Below are positions 6,275-15,138 of a stretch of DNA of 35,383 nt, piece by piece; within the stretch, counting starts at the first letter, position 1; each line of letters starts with the position of its first letter. The notes beneath the pieces were generated by a model. It was not told where the DNA came from, did not search any database, and worked only from the letters and a program-made list of their open reading frames with translations. The stretch covers positions 1 to 35,383 of the forward strand of contig JAURFU010000019.1 in the NCBI GenBank assembly GCA_030834165.1. The letters are read 5' to 3'. This DNA is from Verrucomicrobiota bacterium. GTDB taxonomy: Bacteria > Verrucomicrobiota > Verrucomicrobiia > Opitutales > UBA953. Made by a program: the position numbers and the translations under genes.

Positions 6275-8304
6275 CGGGGCAGGGCCGCCGTCCTGATCAG
6301 CGCGCCGATCTCGGCCACGACGGCTTCGAGCGGCAGATGCGTGTTATCCAGGCGATAGGCGCCGGCCGGGCAGATCATCGGGGCGGTCTTGCGGGTCGCA
6401 TCGAGGAGGTCGCGCTGCGTGACCTGGTCGGCCTGGCCTTCGGCGGCGCGGCGCAGGGCGCGCGCGTCGGCGTCGGCTTCCAGGAAGACGCGCACTTCGG
6501 CGTCAGGCATCACCACGGAACCGATGTCGCGGCCTTCCATCACGACGCCGGCGAACCCTTGCTCCTTGGCGAGCTTCACCTGGGAGCGCTGGTATTCGAG
6601 GAGGAAGGCGCGGACCGCGGGCAAGGCCGCGATCTTCGAGACCGCCGCGTTCACCTCGGGGGTGCGCAGGTCGGCGTCGTCAGGGAGGACGCCGTCCAAG
6701 GTGAGGGCGGAACTCCGCGCACCGTGGCGGGCGACGATGACCGAACCGATGCGGAGCTTCGCGAGCGACGCCCGGACGGAGGCGGGATCGTCGGCCGAGG
6801 CGCCGGCAAGAAGCAGCGCGCGGGTCAGGCTGCGGTAATGCGCGCCGGTGTCGACGTGCAGGAGTCCGTGCGCCTGGGCGAGACGCCGGCTGGTGCTCGA
6901 CTTGCCGGAGGCCGCGCCGCCGTCGACGGTGACGCGGACGAAGTTGGTGCGCAGGGCTTCGAGCGCTTTGAAGAAATGGGGGAAGGTCTTGCCGGTGCAG
7001 GCCGGGTCTTCGATGGCGATCCACGGACGGCCGTCGCCGAAGAGATCAAAGCTGCCGAGGACGCCGAAGCTCATCGCCATGCGGTGGTCTTCGTAGGTGC
7101 GGATCGAGACGGGGCCCGTGGCGGCGGCTTTGCGGAGAGCGGCCTTGTTCGGGAAGATCGTCAGCGAAGAAAGCGTCTCGTCGGAGCGGAGTTCCGCGGC
7201 GGACGGCTCGACCTTGACGCCCAGGCGTTCCAGTTCGGTGGCCATCGCCAGCACGCGGTCCGTCTCCTGTTTGCGCGTGTGCGCGATGCCACGGATCCGC
7301 ACCGGTCCGTCGGCCAGCGTGGCGAGCGTCGCCAGCGTGAGGAACGTATCGGAAAAGGCGTTGAAATCGAAATCACCGCCGCGGATGCCGGACCAGGATT
7401 CGGTCACCAGCGTTCCGGCGGAAGGACGCAGCGTCGCGCCGCAGGCCGCCGCGACCTTGGCGAAGGCGGTGTCGCCTTGGAGTCCGCCGTCGGCATACCC
7501 TTCGATGCGGACGGAAGCGCGGGCGCCGGTGACGGCGGGAAGCGCGATGAAGTAGCTCGCCGCGGTGGCGTCGGGTTCGATCGCGTAGCTCGGCTGGGCG
7601 ACGTAGGCGCCGGCGGTGGCGCAGGTCCAGCTGCCGTCGGCGAGACGGGAGAGCGGCCGGCCGAACTGACCGCACATGCGGGCGGTCATCTCGACGAACG
7701 GCTCGGAGACCGTGGAACCCTTCATGCTCACCGAAGCACCGGCGGAGAGCGGGAGCACCATGAGCAGCGCGGAAAGGAGCTGCGAAGAGGCGGAGGCGTC
7801 GACTTCCAAACGACCGAGCTGGCCCGTCGTGCGGAGCGTGAACGGGAAACCACCGGCCGGCGTGCCGTCCGGGGCGTCCGCGCGGCAGCCGCCGGCGCGG
7901 AGGGCGTCGAGCAGTCCGCGCATCGGGCGCGCCCGCATGGCCTCGTCGCCGTCGAGTTCGTATTCGCCCTGCGGGGCGAGCGCGAGGAAGGCGGTGAGGA
8001 AACGCGCGGCCGTGCCGGCGTTGCCGACATGGAGCTTGGCGCGGGCGTTCGGGATGCGGCCGCCGAGGCCGACGATCCGGACCGTGCACGCGGCTTCGTC
8101 GTCGGCGACCTCGAAGCCCAGCGCGCGCAGCGCGGCGATGAGGATGCGGGTGTCGCGGCTGAACAGCGCGCCGGTGAACAGCGTGGCGCCGTCGGCGAGC
8201 GCGGCCAGGATCAGGGCGCGGTTGGTGATGCTCTTCGAGCCCGGGACCTGGGCCACTCCGCGGGCGGGGGTCTGGAAGGGACGGATGACGAGGGTCGGGC
8301 TCAT
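6271..8304 (-). CDS. aroA-cmk: Fused EPSP synthase and cytidylate kinase
   Basis: One 677-residue reading frame with two complete enzymes. Residues 1 to about 450 are 3-phosphoshikimate 1-carboxyvinyltransferase: PGSKSITNRA at 21-30, GNAGTAARFL at 94-103, RKQETDR at 344-350, and DHRMAM at 406-411. Residues about 455-677 are CMP kinase: a P-loop DGGAASGKSS at 461-470, DTGAHYRSLTRA at 485-496, EGRDIGSVVMPDA at 590-602, and an RDLLDATRKTAP segment at 631-642. The first makes the chorismate precursor; the second phosphorylates CMP and dCMP. The P-loop reads GGAASGKS rather than the common GPAGAGKS. No linker of note separates the parts. Similar fusions are known in other bacteria, reflecting the common aroA-cmk gene order. 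Overlaps of 4 nt couple it to tyrA and plsC. Confidence 0.95.
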   Translation of the reverse strand: MSPTLVIRPFQTPARGVAQVPGSKSITNRALILAALADGATLFTGALFSRDTRILIAALRALGFEVADDEAACTVRIVGLGGRIPNARAKLHVGNAGTAARFLTAFLALAPQGEYELDGDEAMRARPMRGLLDALRAGGCRADAPDGTPAGGFPFTLRTTGQLGRLEVDASASSQLLSALLMVLPLSAGASVSMKGSTVSEPFVEMTARMCGQFGRPLSRLADGSWTCATAGAYVAQPSYAIEPDATAASYFIALPAVTGARASVRIEGYADGGLQGDTAFAKVAAACGATLRPSAGTLVTESWSGIRGGDFDFNAFSDTFLTLATLATLADGPVRIRGIAHTRKQETDRVLAMATELERLGVKVEPSAAELRSDETLSSLTIFPNKAALRKAAATGPVSIRTYEDHRMAMSFGVLGSFDLFGDGRPWIAIEDPACTGKTFPHFFKALEALRTNFVRVTVDGGAASGKSSTSRRLAQAHGLLHVDTGAHYRSLTRALLLAGASADDPASVRASLAKLRIGSVIVARHGARSSALTLDGVLPDDADLRTPEVNAAVSKIAALPAVRAFLLEYQRSQVKLAKEQGFAGVVMEGRDIGSVVMPDAEVRVFLEADADARALRRAAEGQADQVTQRDLLDATRKTAPMICPAGAYRLDNTHLPLEAVVAEIGALIRTAALPR

Positions 8305-9155
8305 TCGGGCCGGTCGAGGTTCTGGCGGGCGATGCGGGCTTCGGCGAGGAGGCGGCGCAGCGCGGCGGCGTCGTTCGCTTCGACGGCGGCGCGGAGTTCG
8401 GCGGCGCGACGCTCGAGGTCGCGCAGGCCGGCGGCGGTGTGCCGGGCGTTGGCGAGCATGATGCCGACCCAGAGGTTCTCCTCGCCGGCGGCGACGCGCG
8501 TCGTGTCGCGGAGGCCGGCGCCCGCCGCGAAGCGGCGGAAGCCCGGTTGTTCCATCACCGCGAGCATGAGCGCCGAAGCAGCGGCGTGCGGCACATGGCT
8601 GATCGCGGCGACGATCTCGTCGTGCTTGGCGGCATCGGTCTCATGGAGCACCGAGCCGAGTTCCTGCCAGAAACGGCGGACAGCGGCCAAAGCCTGCGGG
8701 TCTTCGGATCCGGTCGGGGTCAGGAAGCAGACGCGGCCTTCGAAGAGCTGGGCGGACGCATGGGCGGCGCCGGCCTTCTCGCCGCCGGCCATGGGATGGG
8801 CGCCTACGAACGGGTTGGCGGCGGGCAACCGGCGGGCGGCCACGAGGATCGCGCTTTTCACGCTGCCGGCGTCGGTGACCACGGCGCCCGGCGCGAGTCC
8901 GGGTGCGATGGCGAGGAAGGTTTCTTCCGCGGTGTCGACCGGCGTGGTGACGACCACCAGGTCCGCCCCGCGCACGCACTCCGCCGGATCTTCGAAGACT
9001 TCCGCCACGCCGAACGCCTGCAGCGTCGCGCGGGAGCCGGCCGAGCGTGACCAGCACGCGAGGGAACCAGCCAGGCCCTTCCGCGCGGCCGCGAGGAGGA
9101 TGGAGCCGCCGATGAGGCCGGCGCCGACGACGGCGATGCGCTTGAAGGAGGCCAT
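8301..9155 (-). CDS. tyrA: Prephenate dehydrogenase
   Basis: A 284-residue NAD(P)-dependent enzyme converting prephenate to 4-hydroxyphenylpyruvate for tyrosine synthesis. The Rossmann motif GAGLIGGS at 11-18, the DAGSVK segment, the GAHPMAGGEKAG segment carrying the conserved histidine, and the SHVPHAAA segment are all present. No chorismate mutase or ACT domain is attached, so it is the simple monofunctional form. It is the first gene of the tyrA, aroA-cmk, plsC operon; its stop overlaps the next start by 4 nt (ATGA). The gene could use arogenate instead of prephenate; sequence reading alone does not settle this. Confidence 0.93.
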   Translation of the reverse strand: MASFKRIAVVGAGLIGGSILLAAARKGLAGSLACWSRSAGSRATLQAFGVAEVFEDPAECVRGADLVVVTTPVDTAEETFLAIAPGLAPGAVVTDAGSVKSAILVAARRLPAANPFVGAHPMAGGEKAGAAHASAQLFEGRVCFLTPTGSEDPQALAAVRRFWQELGSVLHETDAAKHDEIVAAISHVPHAAASALMLAVMEQPGFRRFAAGAGLRDTTRVAAGEENLWVGIMLANARHTAAGLRDLERRAAELRAAVEANDAAALRRLLAEARIARQNLDRPE

Positions 9156-9244
9156 TTACAAGGTTGAAGGGGGTTCTTTGATGAACCAGAGTAGCCAACC
9201 ATTAAAGCAAACAAACCGCCAGCGACAAAGTTGCCGGTCCGCTC

Positions 9245-11002
9245 ATGAGCAACGGCCCTCGACCACCCAGACCTGATTTCGTGCCCGCCGCCGATCCTCG
9301 GGCGCATCGCGGACGTATCTCCCTCGAATCCCTGTGGCTCCGCGTCCGGATGCCGTTGCTCATCCTGGCCTGCGTCTCCCTGGCCGTCACCTCCTTGCTC
9401 CTCTACACCGCGGATCGTCGGACGACCCGCCAGGCCGAGCTGACCGTCTCGACGGCCGACGCCGAAGTCCTCCGTCAGCGTTCCCTCGACGCCGAGGCGG
9501 CCTTTGAAAAAGCACGGCAGGCCCGCTTCGAGCTCACCGAGGAAGACATCCGCCTCCTGGAACAGGCCTTGCAGGCGCAGGAGGAGTATCTGTCCGCCCG
9601 CATGTCGGTCGGCACCGAGGATCCCCGCCTGGTCTCCCTGCGTCGCCGGCTGCATCTGCTCCGCGGCGAACGCCTGCGGCAGGAGTCCGTCTCCCTCGAG
9701 GATGCGGCGTTGACCTTGGCGAAGACGGATGAGGCCGCGGCCGTCGAGCGTCTGCGGCGCGCGGTCGCCTGCGAACAGGAGATCGCCGACCGCTGGCAGT
9801 TCTCCGGCCTCGCGGACGGCGGTCGCCGCGCCCTGCTCGACACGCGCCTTCGCCGCCTCGAATCTTCGGCCCTTTGGCAGAAGGGCAGGGCGCTCGAGGC
9901 CGAAGCCGAGCGCGCCTTCGCCGCCGGACGTTACGCCGAAGCCGCGGAGCGTTTCACCGCGGCCCTCGACGCGGAGAACGAATTCCTCGCGCGCTACCGC
10001 GACGTCCGCGACACCGCCTTCGGTCGCGCCGACCAGCTCGCGGTGCGCCGGGAGACCGCGTTGTCCGGCCTGCCTTGGGAGGAGGTCCGCCGGCACCAGA
10101 CGGCCGCCGAGGCCGCCGAAGCGAAAGGCGATTGGCCGGGCGCGGCCCGCGCCTGGCAGGACGCGGCCGATGCTTTCGCCCGCCTGCTCACCGCGCACCC
10201 GCGCAGCCAGTTCGCCGATCGCTCCAAGGAGGCCGTGATGACCACGCGCCTGAACTTCGCGCGTTTCCATGACGACATCGCCCGAGTGCGGGCCGAGGCC
10301 GGGCGTCTTCGTCAGGCGTTGCGGGCCCGGCAGGTCGACGACGCTCTCCGCCTCGCGGAGACCGTCCTCGCCGCCGCCCGTCGTCTCGCCGACGCGGGCA
10401 CCGGCGTCTTCCGTCCGAGCGACGAAGAACGTCAGGAACTCGAATTCATCACCGGCCATGCGGCGACGATCCGCGGTTATCTGCCCGAGGCGGACCGGCA
10501 GCTGCTGCCCGTGCCCGGACATGCCGTCCGCCTGTATCGGACGGAGATCCCCCAAGGACTCTACGCGTCGCTGATGGACTCCAATCCGAGCGCCCTCCGC
10601 CGCGAGGCCAATCCGGTGGAGTCGGTCGCTTACGCCGACGCCGAGCTTTTCGCCCGTCGGCTGGGTTGGATCCTCGGCGCCCGCGCGCGGTTGCCCACCC
10701 TCGCCGAGCATGCCGCGGCGGCGGGCGATCCGACCAAGCCCCCCGTCGCCGAGACCGCCTGGACCGCCGCCAACACCGATGGCGTCGACGCCCGGCCCGT
10801 GGCCACCGCCCGCCCGAACCCTCTGGGTTTCCACGATCTGCTGGGGAATGTCGAGGAATGGACCTTGGCGAAGCAGGGCGAGACCCGTGCGCCCGTGGTC
10901 GGGGGCAGCGTGGCCACGGCCCCGGCCGCCGGCCTGCCGGTCCGACAGGTCTTCAAACGGGAGAAAAGCCGCACCCTCGGCTTCCGCATCGTCATTGAAT
11001 AA
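9245..11002 (+). CDS. Membrane-anchored protein with helical repeats and a C-terminal SUMF1/FGE-like domain
   Basis: A 585-residue protein. Residues 1-35 are a Pro/Arg-rich cytoplasmic segment, 36-56 a single membrane helix, and about 60-410 an Ala/Glu/Arg-rich helical region with TPR-like or coiled-coil character (for example AFAAGRYAEAAERFTAAL). Residues about 425-585 match the formylglycine-generating-enzyme (SUMF1/EgtB/PvdO) fold: NPVESVAYADAELFARRLG, RLPTLAEHAAAAG, NPLGFHDLLGNVEEW, GGS, and the terminal GFRIV. The domain has no cysteine, so the copper-binding active site of true FGE is absent. It is likely a binding or structural domain in the periplasm. It lies 32 nt upstream of the nucleotide-sugar dehydratase gene. 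Specific function unknown. Confidence 0.8.
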   Translation: MSNGPRPPRPDFVPAADPRAHRGRISLESLWLRVRMPLLILACVSLAVTSLLLYTADRRTTRQAELTVSTADAEVLRQRSLDAEAAFEKARQARFELTEEDIRLLEQALQAQEEYLSARMSVGTEDPRLVSLRRRLHLLRGERLRQESVSLEDAALTLAKTDEAAAVERLRRAVACEQEIADRWQFSGLADGGRRALLDTRLRRLESSALWQKGRALEAEAERAFAAGRYAEAAERFTAALDAENEFLARYRDVRDTAFGRADQLAVRRETALSGLPWEEVRRHQTAAEAAEAKGDWPGAARAWQDAADAFARLLTAHPRSQFADRSKEAVMTTRLNFARFHDDIARVRAEAGRLRQALRARQVDDALRLAETVLAAARRLADAGTGVFRPSDEERQELEFITGHAATIRGYLPEADRQLLPVPGHAVRLYRTEIPQGLYASLMDSNPSALRREANPVESVAYADAELFARRLGWILGARARLPTLAEHAAAAGDPTKPPVAETAWTAANTDGVDARPVATARPNPLGFHDLLGNVEEWTLAKQGETRAPVVGGSVATAPAAGLPVRQVFKREKSRTLGFRIVIE

Positions 11003-11034
11003 TAGACGGCGGGGCTCAATCATCGCCCGACCCC

Positions 11035-12936
11035 ATGGCCACCCCCGCCCTCCGCCTCGCCCGTGCCGCGTTCTTTTCCGCGGCCTACGGCTTGCTGGCC
11101 GTCCTCTCGCTGTGGTTCGCGTATGAGCTGCGTTTCGTCGGCGCCGATGAGCCGACGACCGCGGAGCATCTGGCCTTCGAGGCTTATCTCTACGAACAGC
11201 GTCCGCTCGTGCTCCTCTGGCTCGTCCCGCTCAAGGTGGGCCTGCTCGCCCTCTGGGGGCAGTTCCGCGGCGTCTTCTATTATTTCCGGCTTCCCGATGC
11301 CCTGCGCACCGCCTTGGCCCTGGCGTCCGCCACCTTCGCGGCCCTGGCCCTCCCGCCGCTGCTCGGCAGCGGCACTCCAGGCGACGCCTTCAGCCTGCCG
11401 CGCGGCGTCACGCTGATCGACTTCAACCTCTCGCTCGTGCTCTTCATCGGCTTCCGCGTCTCGGTGCGCGCCCTCCGCGAGCGCTTCACCGTCGGCCCGG
11501 CCTCGTCCGCGGGCGTGGTCGAGCGCATCGCGGTCGTCGGCGCCGGCCAGGCCGGCGCGCAGCTCGTCGCCGACCTGCTCGGCCGCCGCGGCCACGGCCT
11601 CGAGCCGGTCTGCTTCCTTGACGACGACGTCGCCAAGCACGACCTGCACATCCATGGCGTGCCGGTGGTCGGTTCGCCGGCGCGCATGGGCGAGCTCGCC
11701 GAGAAGTTCGGCGTCACCGAGATCATCCTCGCGCTGCCCTCCGCCAGCGTGCGCCGCATCCGCGAGGTCAGCGCGCTCGCGACGGCCAGCAACCTGCGCG
11801 TGCTCGTCGTGCCTTCGATGGCGGAACTCGCCGGCGGTCGCGTCCGCGCCTCCGACGTCCGTCCGATCTCCGTCGAAGACATCCTCGGCCGCGAGCCCGT
11901 GAAGCTCGATGACGCGGCGATCGCCGACATGGTCAAGGGGCGCGTCGTCCTCGTCACCGGCGCCGGCGGCAGCATCGGGCTCGAACTTTGCCGTCAGGTC
12001 GCGGCGCACGCGCCCGGCCGCCTGCTGCTCCTCGAGCAGTGCGAGGTGCTGCTCTATCAGGCCGAGCAGGAGCTCATCGCGGCGGGCTACGGCGCGCTCA
12101 TCACGCCGGTCGTCGCCGACGTCACGGACGCCGCCCGGATCAACGAGGTCTTCCTCGCCCACCGTCCCAGCCTCGTGCTGCACGCCGCCGCCCACAAGCA
12201 CGTGCCGATGATGGAGGCACAGCCCGGCGAGGCCCTGAAGAACAACGTCGAAGGCACCTGGGTCGTCGCGCGGCACGCGGCCGAGCATGGCGCCGAGAAG
12301 TTCGTGCTCATCTCCTCGGACAAGGCGGTGAACCCCACCAACGTCATGGGCGCGAGCAAGCGTCTCGCCGAGCTCATGCTCCGCTCGCTCCAGGCCCGCG
12401 TCGGCGGCCGGACGAGCTTCATGGCGGTCCGCTTCGGCAACGTCCTCGGTTCCTCCGGCTCGGTGATCCCGATCTTCCGACGCCAGATCGCCGCCGGCGG
12501 TCCGGTCACCGTCACCCATCCGGAGGTGAAGCGTTATTTCATGACCATCCCGGAGGCGGTCGGGCTCGTCCTCCAGAGCGCGACGCTCGGGCAGGGCGGC
12601 GACATCCTCGTCCTCGAGATGGGTGAGCCGCTCAGGATCATCGACGTCGCCCGTCAGCTCATCGAGCTCAGCGGCCTGCGTCCGGATGCCGACATCGAGA
12701 TCCGCATCATCGGCCTGCGCCCCGGCGAGAAGCTCGTCGAGGAACTCCGTTGCGACGGCGAGCAGTTCCGTCCCACGACGCACCCGCGGATCTTCCGGTT
12801 CGTCGCGGAGGGCGAGGCCGTCGCCACGCCGGAAGGCTTGCGCGCGCAGGTCAACGACCTCCTGAGATTGGACCCGGCCGCCTGCAAGCAGGGCATCCGC
12901 CGACTCGTCCCCGAATACGCGCCGGCGGCGGAGTAG
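11035..12936 (+). CDS. WbpM/CapD-type nucleotide-sugar 4,6-dehydratase
   Basis: A 633-residue membrane-bound enzyme of the FlaA1/WbpM/CapD family that converts UDP-GlcNAc-like substrates to 4-keto-6-deoxy sugars for surface polysaccharides. The first about 145 residues hold four membrane helices. Next comes a CoA-binding-like Rossmann domain (VVGAGQAGAQL, about 167-177). The short-chain dehydratase domain begins with TGAGGSIG at 308-315. It carries SSDKAVNPTNVMGASK at 427-442, with the Asp429-Lys430 pair and the Met438/Lys442 arrangement that replaces the usual Tyr-x3-Lys in this subfamily. The RPGEKLVEEL segment near the C-terminus is also typical. No glycosyltransferases flank it, so the glycan it serves is not evident. 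Confidence 0.92.
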   Translation: MATPALRLARAAFFSAAYGLLAVLSLWFAYELRFVGADEPTTAEHLAFEAYLYEQRPLVLLWLVPLKVGLLALWGQFRGVFYYFRLPDALRTALALASATFAALALPPLLGSGTPGDAFSLPRGVTLIDFNLSLVLFIGFRVSVRALRERFTVGPASSAGVVERIAVVGAGQAGAQLVADLLGRRGHGLEPVCFLDDDVAKHDLHIHGVPVVGSPARMGELAEKFGVTEIILALPSASVRRIREVSALATASNLRVLVVPSMAELAGGRVRASDVRPISVEDILGREPVKLDDAAIADMVKGRVVLVTGAGGSIGLELCRQVAAHAPGRLLLLEQCEVLLYQAEQELIAAGYGALITPVVADVTDAARINEVFLAHRPSLVLHAAAHKHVPMMEAQPGEALKNNVEGTWVVARHAAEHGAEKFVLISSDKAVNPTNVMGASKRLAELMLRSLQARVGGRTSFMAVRFGNVLGSSGSVIPIFRRQIAAGGPVTVTHPEVKRYFMTIPEAVGLVLQSATLGQGGDILVLEMGEPLRIIDVARQLIELSGLRPDADIEIRIIGLRPGEKLVEELRCDGEQFRPTTHPRIFRFVAEGEAVATPEGLRAQVNDLLRLDPAACKQGIRRLVPEYAPAAE

Positions 12937-12987
12937 TTTTTTCGCTTCGGGCTTCACAGGCGGGGCCGCCTCCGACACGCTTCAGCC

Positions 12988-13509
12988 ATGGCTCGCGCGC
13001 TTTCCTCCGCCCCTCAGGTCGGCATCATCATGGGTTCCCAGTCGGACTGGGAGACGATGGTCAACGCCGCCGACACCCTCAAGAAACTCGGCGTCGCCTT
13101 CGAGGCCGAGGTCGTCAGCGCCCACCGCACGCCGCTGAAGCTGAAGGACTACGCCCTGGCCGCCCGTCGACGCGGGCTCAAGGTCATCATCGCCGGCGCC
13201 GGCGGCGCGGCCCATCTTCCCGGCATGGTCGCCGCGATGACCTCGCTGCCCGTCATGGGCGTGCCCGTCCAGTCCAAGTCCCTCGACGGCATCGACTCGC
13301 TCCTCTCGATCGTCCAGATGCCCGCGGGCATCCCCGTGCATACGTTCGCCATCGGCCGCGCCGGCGCGATCAACGCCGCCCTCGGCGCCGCCGCGGTGCT
13401 GGCCCTCTCCGACGCCAAGCTCGCCAGGAAGCTCGACGATTACCGCGCGGCGCAGACCAAGGCCGTGCTCGATAACCCGATTCCCGGCCGCAAGGGCAAG
13501 AAGCGCTGA
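12988..13509 (+). CDS. purE: N5-carboxyaminoimidazole ribonucleotide mutase
   Basis: A 173-residue class I PurE that moves the carboxylate of N5-CAIR to give CAIR in de novo purine synthesis. [15 protein letters not shown] with the catalytic histidine, [11 protein letters not shown], and the [10 protein letters not shown]...MPAGIPV...[12 protein letters not shown] series match the family throughout. It has a short N-terminal and a basic C-terminal extension (PGRKGKKR). The purK gene follows after 3 nt, so the two form an operon and act in sequence. No Shine-Dalgarno is visible before the ATG. The class I, bacterial type is supported by the presence of purK. Confidence 0.96.
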   Translation: MARALSSAPQVGIIMGSQSDWETMVNAADTLKKLGVAFEAEVVSAHRTPLKLKDYALAARRRGLKVIIAGAGGAAHLPGMVAAMTSLPVMGVPVQSKSLDGIDSLLSIVQMPAGIPVHTFAIGRAGAINAALGAAAVLALSDAKLARKLDDYRAAQTKAVLDNPIPGRKGKKR

Positions 13510-13512
13510 GCC

Positions 13513-14646
13513 ATGGAGCGACCCCTGCAGCCCGGCGGCACCATCGGCATCCTCGGCGGCGGCCAGCTCGGCCGCATGTCGGCCATCGCCGCCCGGCGTC
13601 TCGGTTACAAGGTGCGCACCTTCGATCCTTCCGCCGGCGCCTGCGCCGCGGCGATCGCCGACGAGCACGTCACCGCCGACTGGAGCGACACCGCCGCGCT
13701 CACGCGCTTCGCCCAAGGCTGCGGCCGCGTCACGCTCGAGTTCGAGAACATCCCGCCCGCGACGGTCGAGTTCGTCGCCAAGTCCGTGCCTTGCCATCCG
13801 TCCGCGTCCGTCCTGGCGACCTGCCAGAACCGACGACGCGAGAAGGAGTTCCTCCGCGCCGCCGGCATCCCTTGCGCCAACTTCGCCGTGGTCTCCTCGC
13901 TCGAGGAACTCCGCGCCGCGGTGAAGACCATCGGTTTCCCGTGCGTGCTCAAGACCGCGGACTTCGGTTATGACGGCAAGGGACAGGTCAAGCTGCCGAC
14001 CGCCGAGGCCGACCTCGCCGCCGCGTGGACCAAGATCGGCGGCGCCGTGGGCGTGCTCGAAGCCTGGGTGCCGTTCCAGATGGAGATCTCCGTGCTCGTC
14101 GCGCGGGCCGTCGACGGCCGCACCGCGGTCTACGACCCGGCTGAGAACATCCACCGCCACCACATCCTGCATCTTTCGCTCTCGCCGGCCCGCGTCTCCG
14201 AGGCGACCGCCGCCGAAGCCCGCGCGCTCGCGCTCCGCATCGCCGACAAGATCGGCCTCGTCGGCCTGCTGGCCGTCGAGATGTTCGTCCAGGACGGCCG
14301 CATCGTCGTCAACGAGCTCGCCCCGCGTCCGCATAACAGCGGCCACCAGACCTTCGACGCCCACGAGACCAGCCAGTTCGAACAGCATGTCCGCGCCGTG
14401 TGCGGACTGCCGCTCGGCGGCACGAAGCCCCTCGCGCCTTCCGCGATGGTCAACCTGCTCGGCGACGTCTGGCGCGACGGCCAGGAGCCCGACTGGACCA
14501 AGGTCCTCGCCGATCCTTCCGCCAAGCTGCACCTCTACGACAAGGGCAAGCCCGCCCCGGGGCGCAAGATGGGCCACATCACGGTCACGGCGCCGACGCT
14601 CGAGGAAGCGATGCGCCGCGCCGAAGCGCTGCACGCGTCGCTCTGA
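13513..14646 (+). CDS. purK: N5-carboxyaminoimidazole ribonucleotide synthetase
   Basis: A 377-residue ATP-grasp enzyme that makes N5-CAIR from AIR, bicarbonate and ATP, feeding PurE. The N-terminal GILGGGQLGRM loop, the ATP-grasp glycine-rich loop DFGYDGKGQ, the metal-binding NELAPRPHNSGHQT segment, and the C-terminal GRKMGHITV are all present, and the length is normal. It converges exactly on the next minus-strand gene: the TGA stop at 14644-14646 abuts the complementary stop TCA at 14647-14649, forming TGATCA with no spacer. Confidence 0.96.
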   Translation: MERPLQPGGTIGILGGGQLGRMSAIAARRLGYKVRTFDPSAGACAAAIADEHVTADWSDTAALTRFAQGCGRVTLEFENIPPATVEFVAKSVPCHPSASVLATCQNRRREKEFLRAAGIPCANFAVVSSLEELRAAVKTIGFPCVLKTADFGYDGKGQVKLPTAEADLAAAWTKIGGAVGVLEAWVPFQMEISVLVARAVDGRTAVYDPAENIHRHHILHLSLSPARVSEATAAEARALALRIADKIGLVGLLAVEMFVQDGRIVVNELAPRPHNSGHQTFDAHETSQFEQHVRAVCGLPLGGTKPLAPSAMVNLLGDVWRDGQEPDWTKVLADPSAKLHLYDKGKPAPGRKMGHITVTAPTLEEAMRRAEALHASL

Positions 14647-15099
14647 TCAGTCGAGCAGGTCCGGCTTGCGGCTGAAGAGCTCGAGCGGGATCTGGCCGAG
14701 GCAGAGGAAGAGCAGGATCGCCTGGAAGACCGGGATGCGCGCCTTCATGCCGGCGGCCTGCGCGACGTAGTTCTTGGCCATCACCTCGGAGATCATCGCG
14801 AAGGCGAAGACCAGCGAGGCCAGGCAGAGCACCACGAAGAGCCGGTTCCAGGCCTTCGCCGAGACGATGCGCCGCCAGGGCAGGAAGAGCAGGCCGGCGT
14901 AGGCGATGAGGAACCAGGACTCGGCGCGCAGCGCGACCGGGAAGGTGACGACCGCGGGATTCCAGCGGGGCGGGATGCGCAGCGGTCCGAGGGCGATGCC
15001 GCCCAGCAGTTCGTTCACGCCCAGGGCGAGGCAGAACACCCCGAAGGCCAGGGCGATCAGGCGGCCATAGCGGATCCGGCGTGCGGTGGTCTCGTGCAT
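14647..15099 (-). CDS. Small four-helix membrane protein of unknown function
   Basis: A 150-residue protein with about four hydrophobic segments (around 12-33, 58-75, 85-105 and 122-141) and a charged C-terminal tail (SRKPDLLD). I do not recognise a family. It follows prmA by 39 nt on the same strand, so it may be the last gene of a purN-prmA operon. No Shine-Dalgarno precedes the ATG. Codon use matches neighbouring genes, which supports a real coding region. Its last codons abut the purK stop directly. Confidence 0.7.
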   Translation of the reverse strand: MHETTARRIRYGRLIALAFGVFCLALGVNELLGGIALGPLRIPPRWNPAVVTFPVALRAESWFLIAYAGLLFLPWRRIVSAKAWNRLFVVLCLASLVFAFAMISEVMAKNYVAQAAGMKARIPVFQAILLFLCLGQIPLELFSRKPDLLD

Positions 15100-15138
15100 G
15101 GGGAGCAGGTTGGGCGGCGCGGCGGCGGACGCAAATCC

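Noticed and set aside
6337-9276. A plus-strand open frame of 979 codons opposite aroA-cmk and tyrA.
   Set aside because: It is a shadow of two well-recognised minus-strand enzymes, with Arg/Gly/Ala-rich low-complexity translation and no motifs.
8858-11023. A minus-strand open frame of 721 codons opposite the SUMF1-domain gene.
   Set aside because: The plus-strand frame has a membrane helix and a recognisable C-terminal domain; the antisense translation has none.
12958-12971. The palindrome AGGCGGGGCCGCCT before purE as a terminator.
   Set aside because: The loop would be only 2-4 nt and no T-run follows; the run of T at 12937-12942 is on the wrong side.
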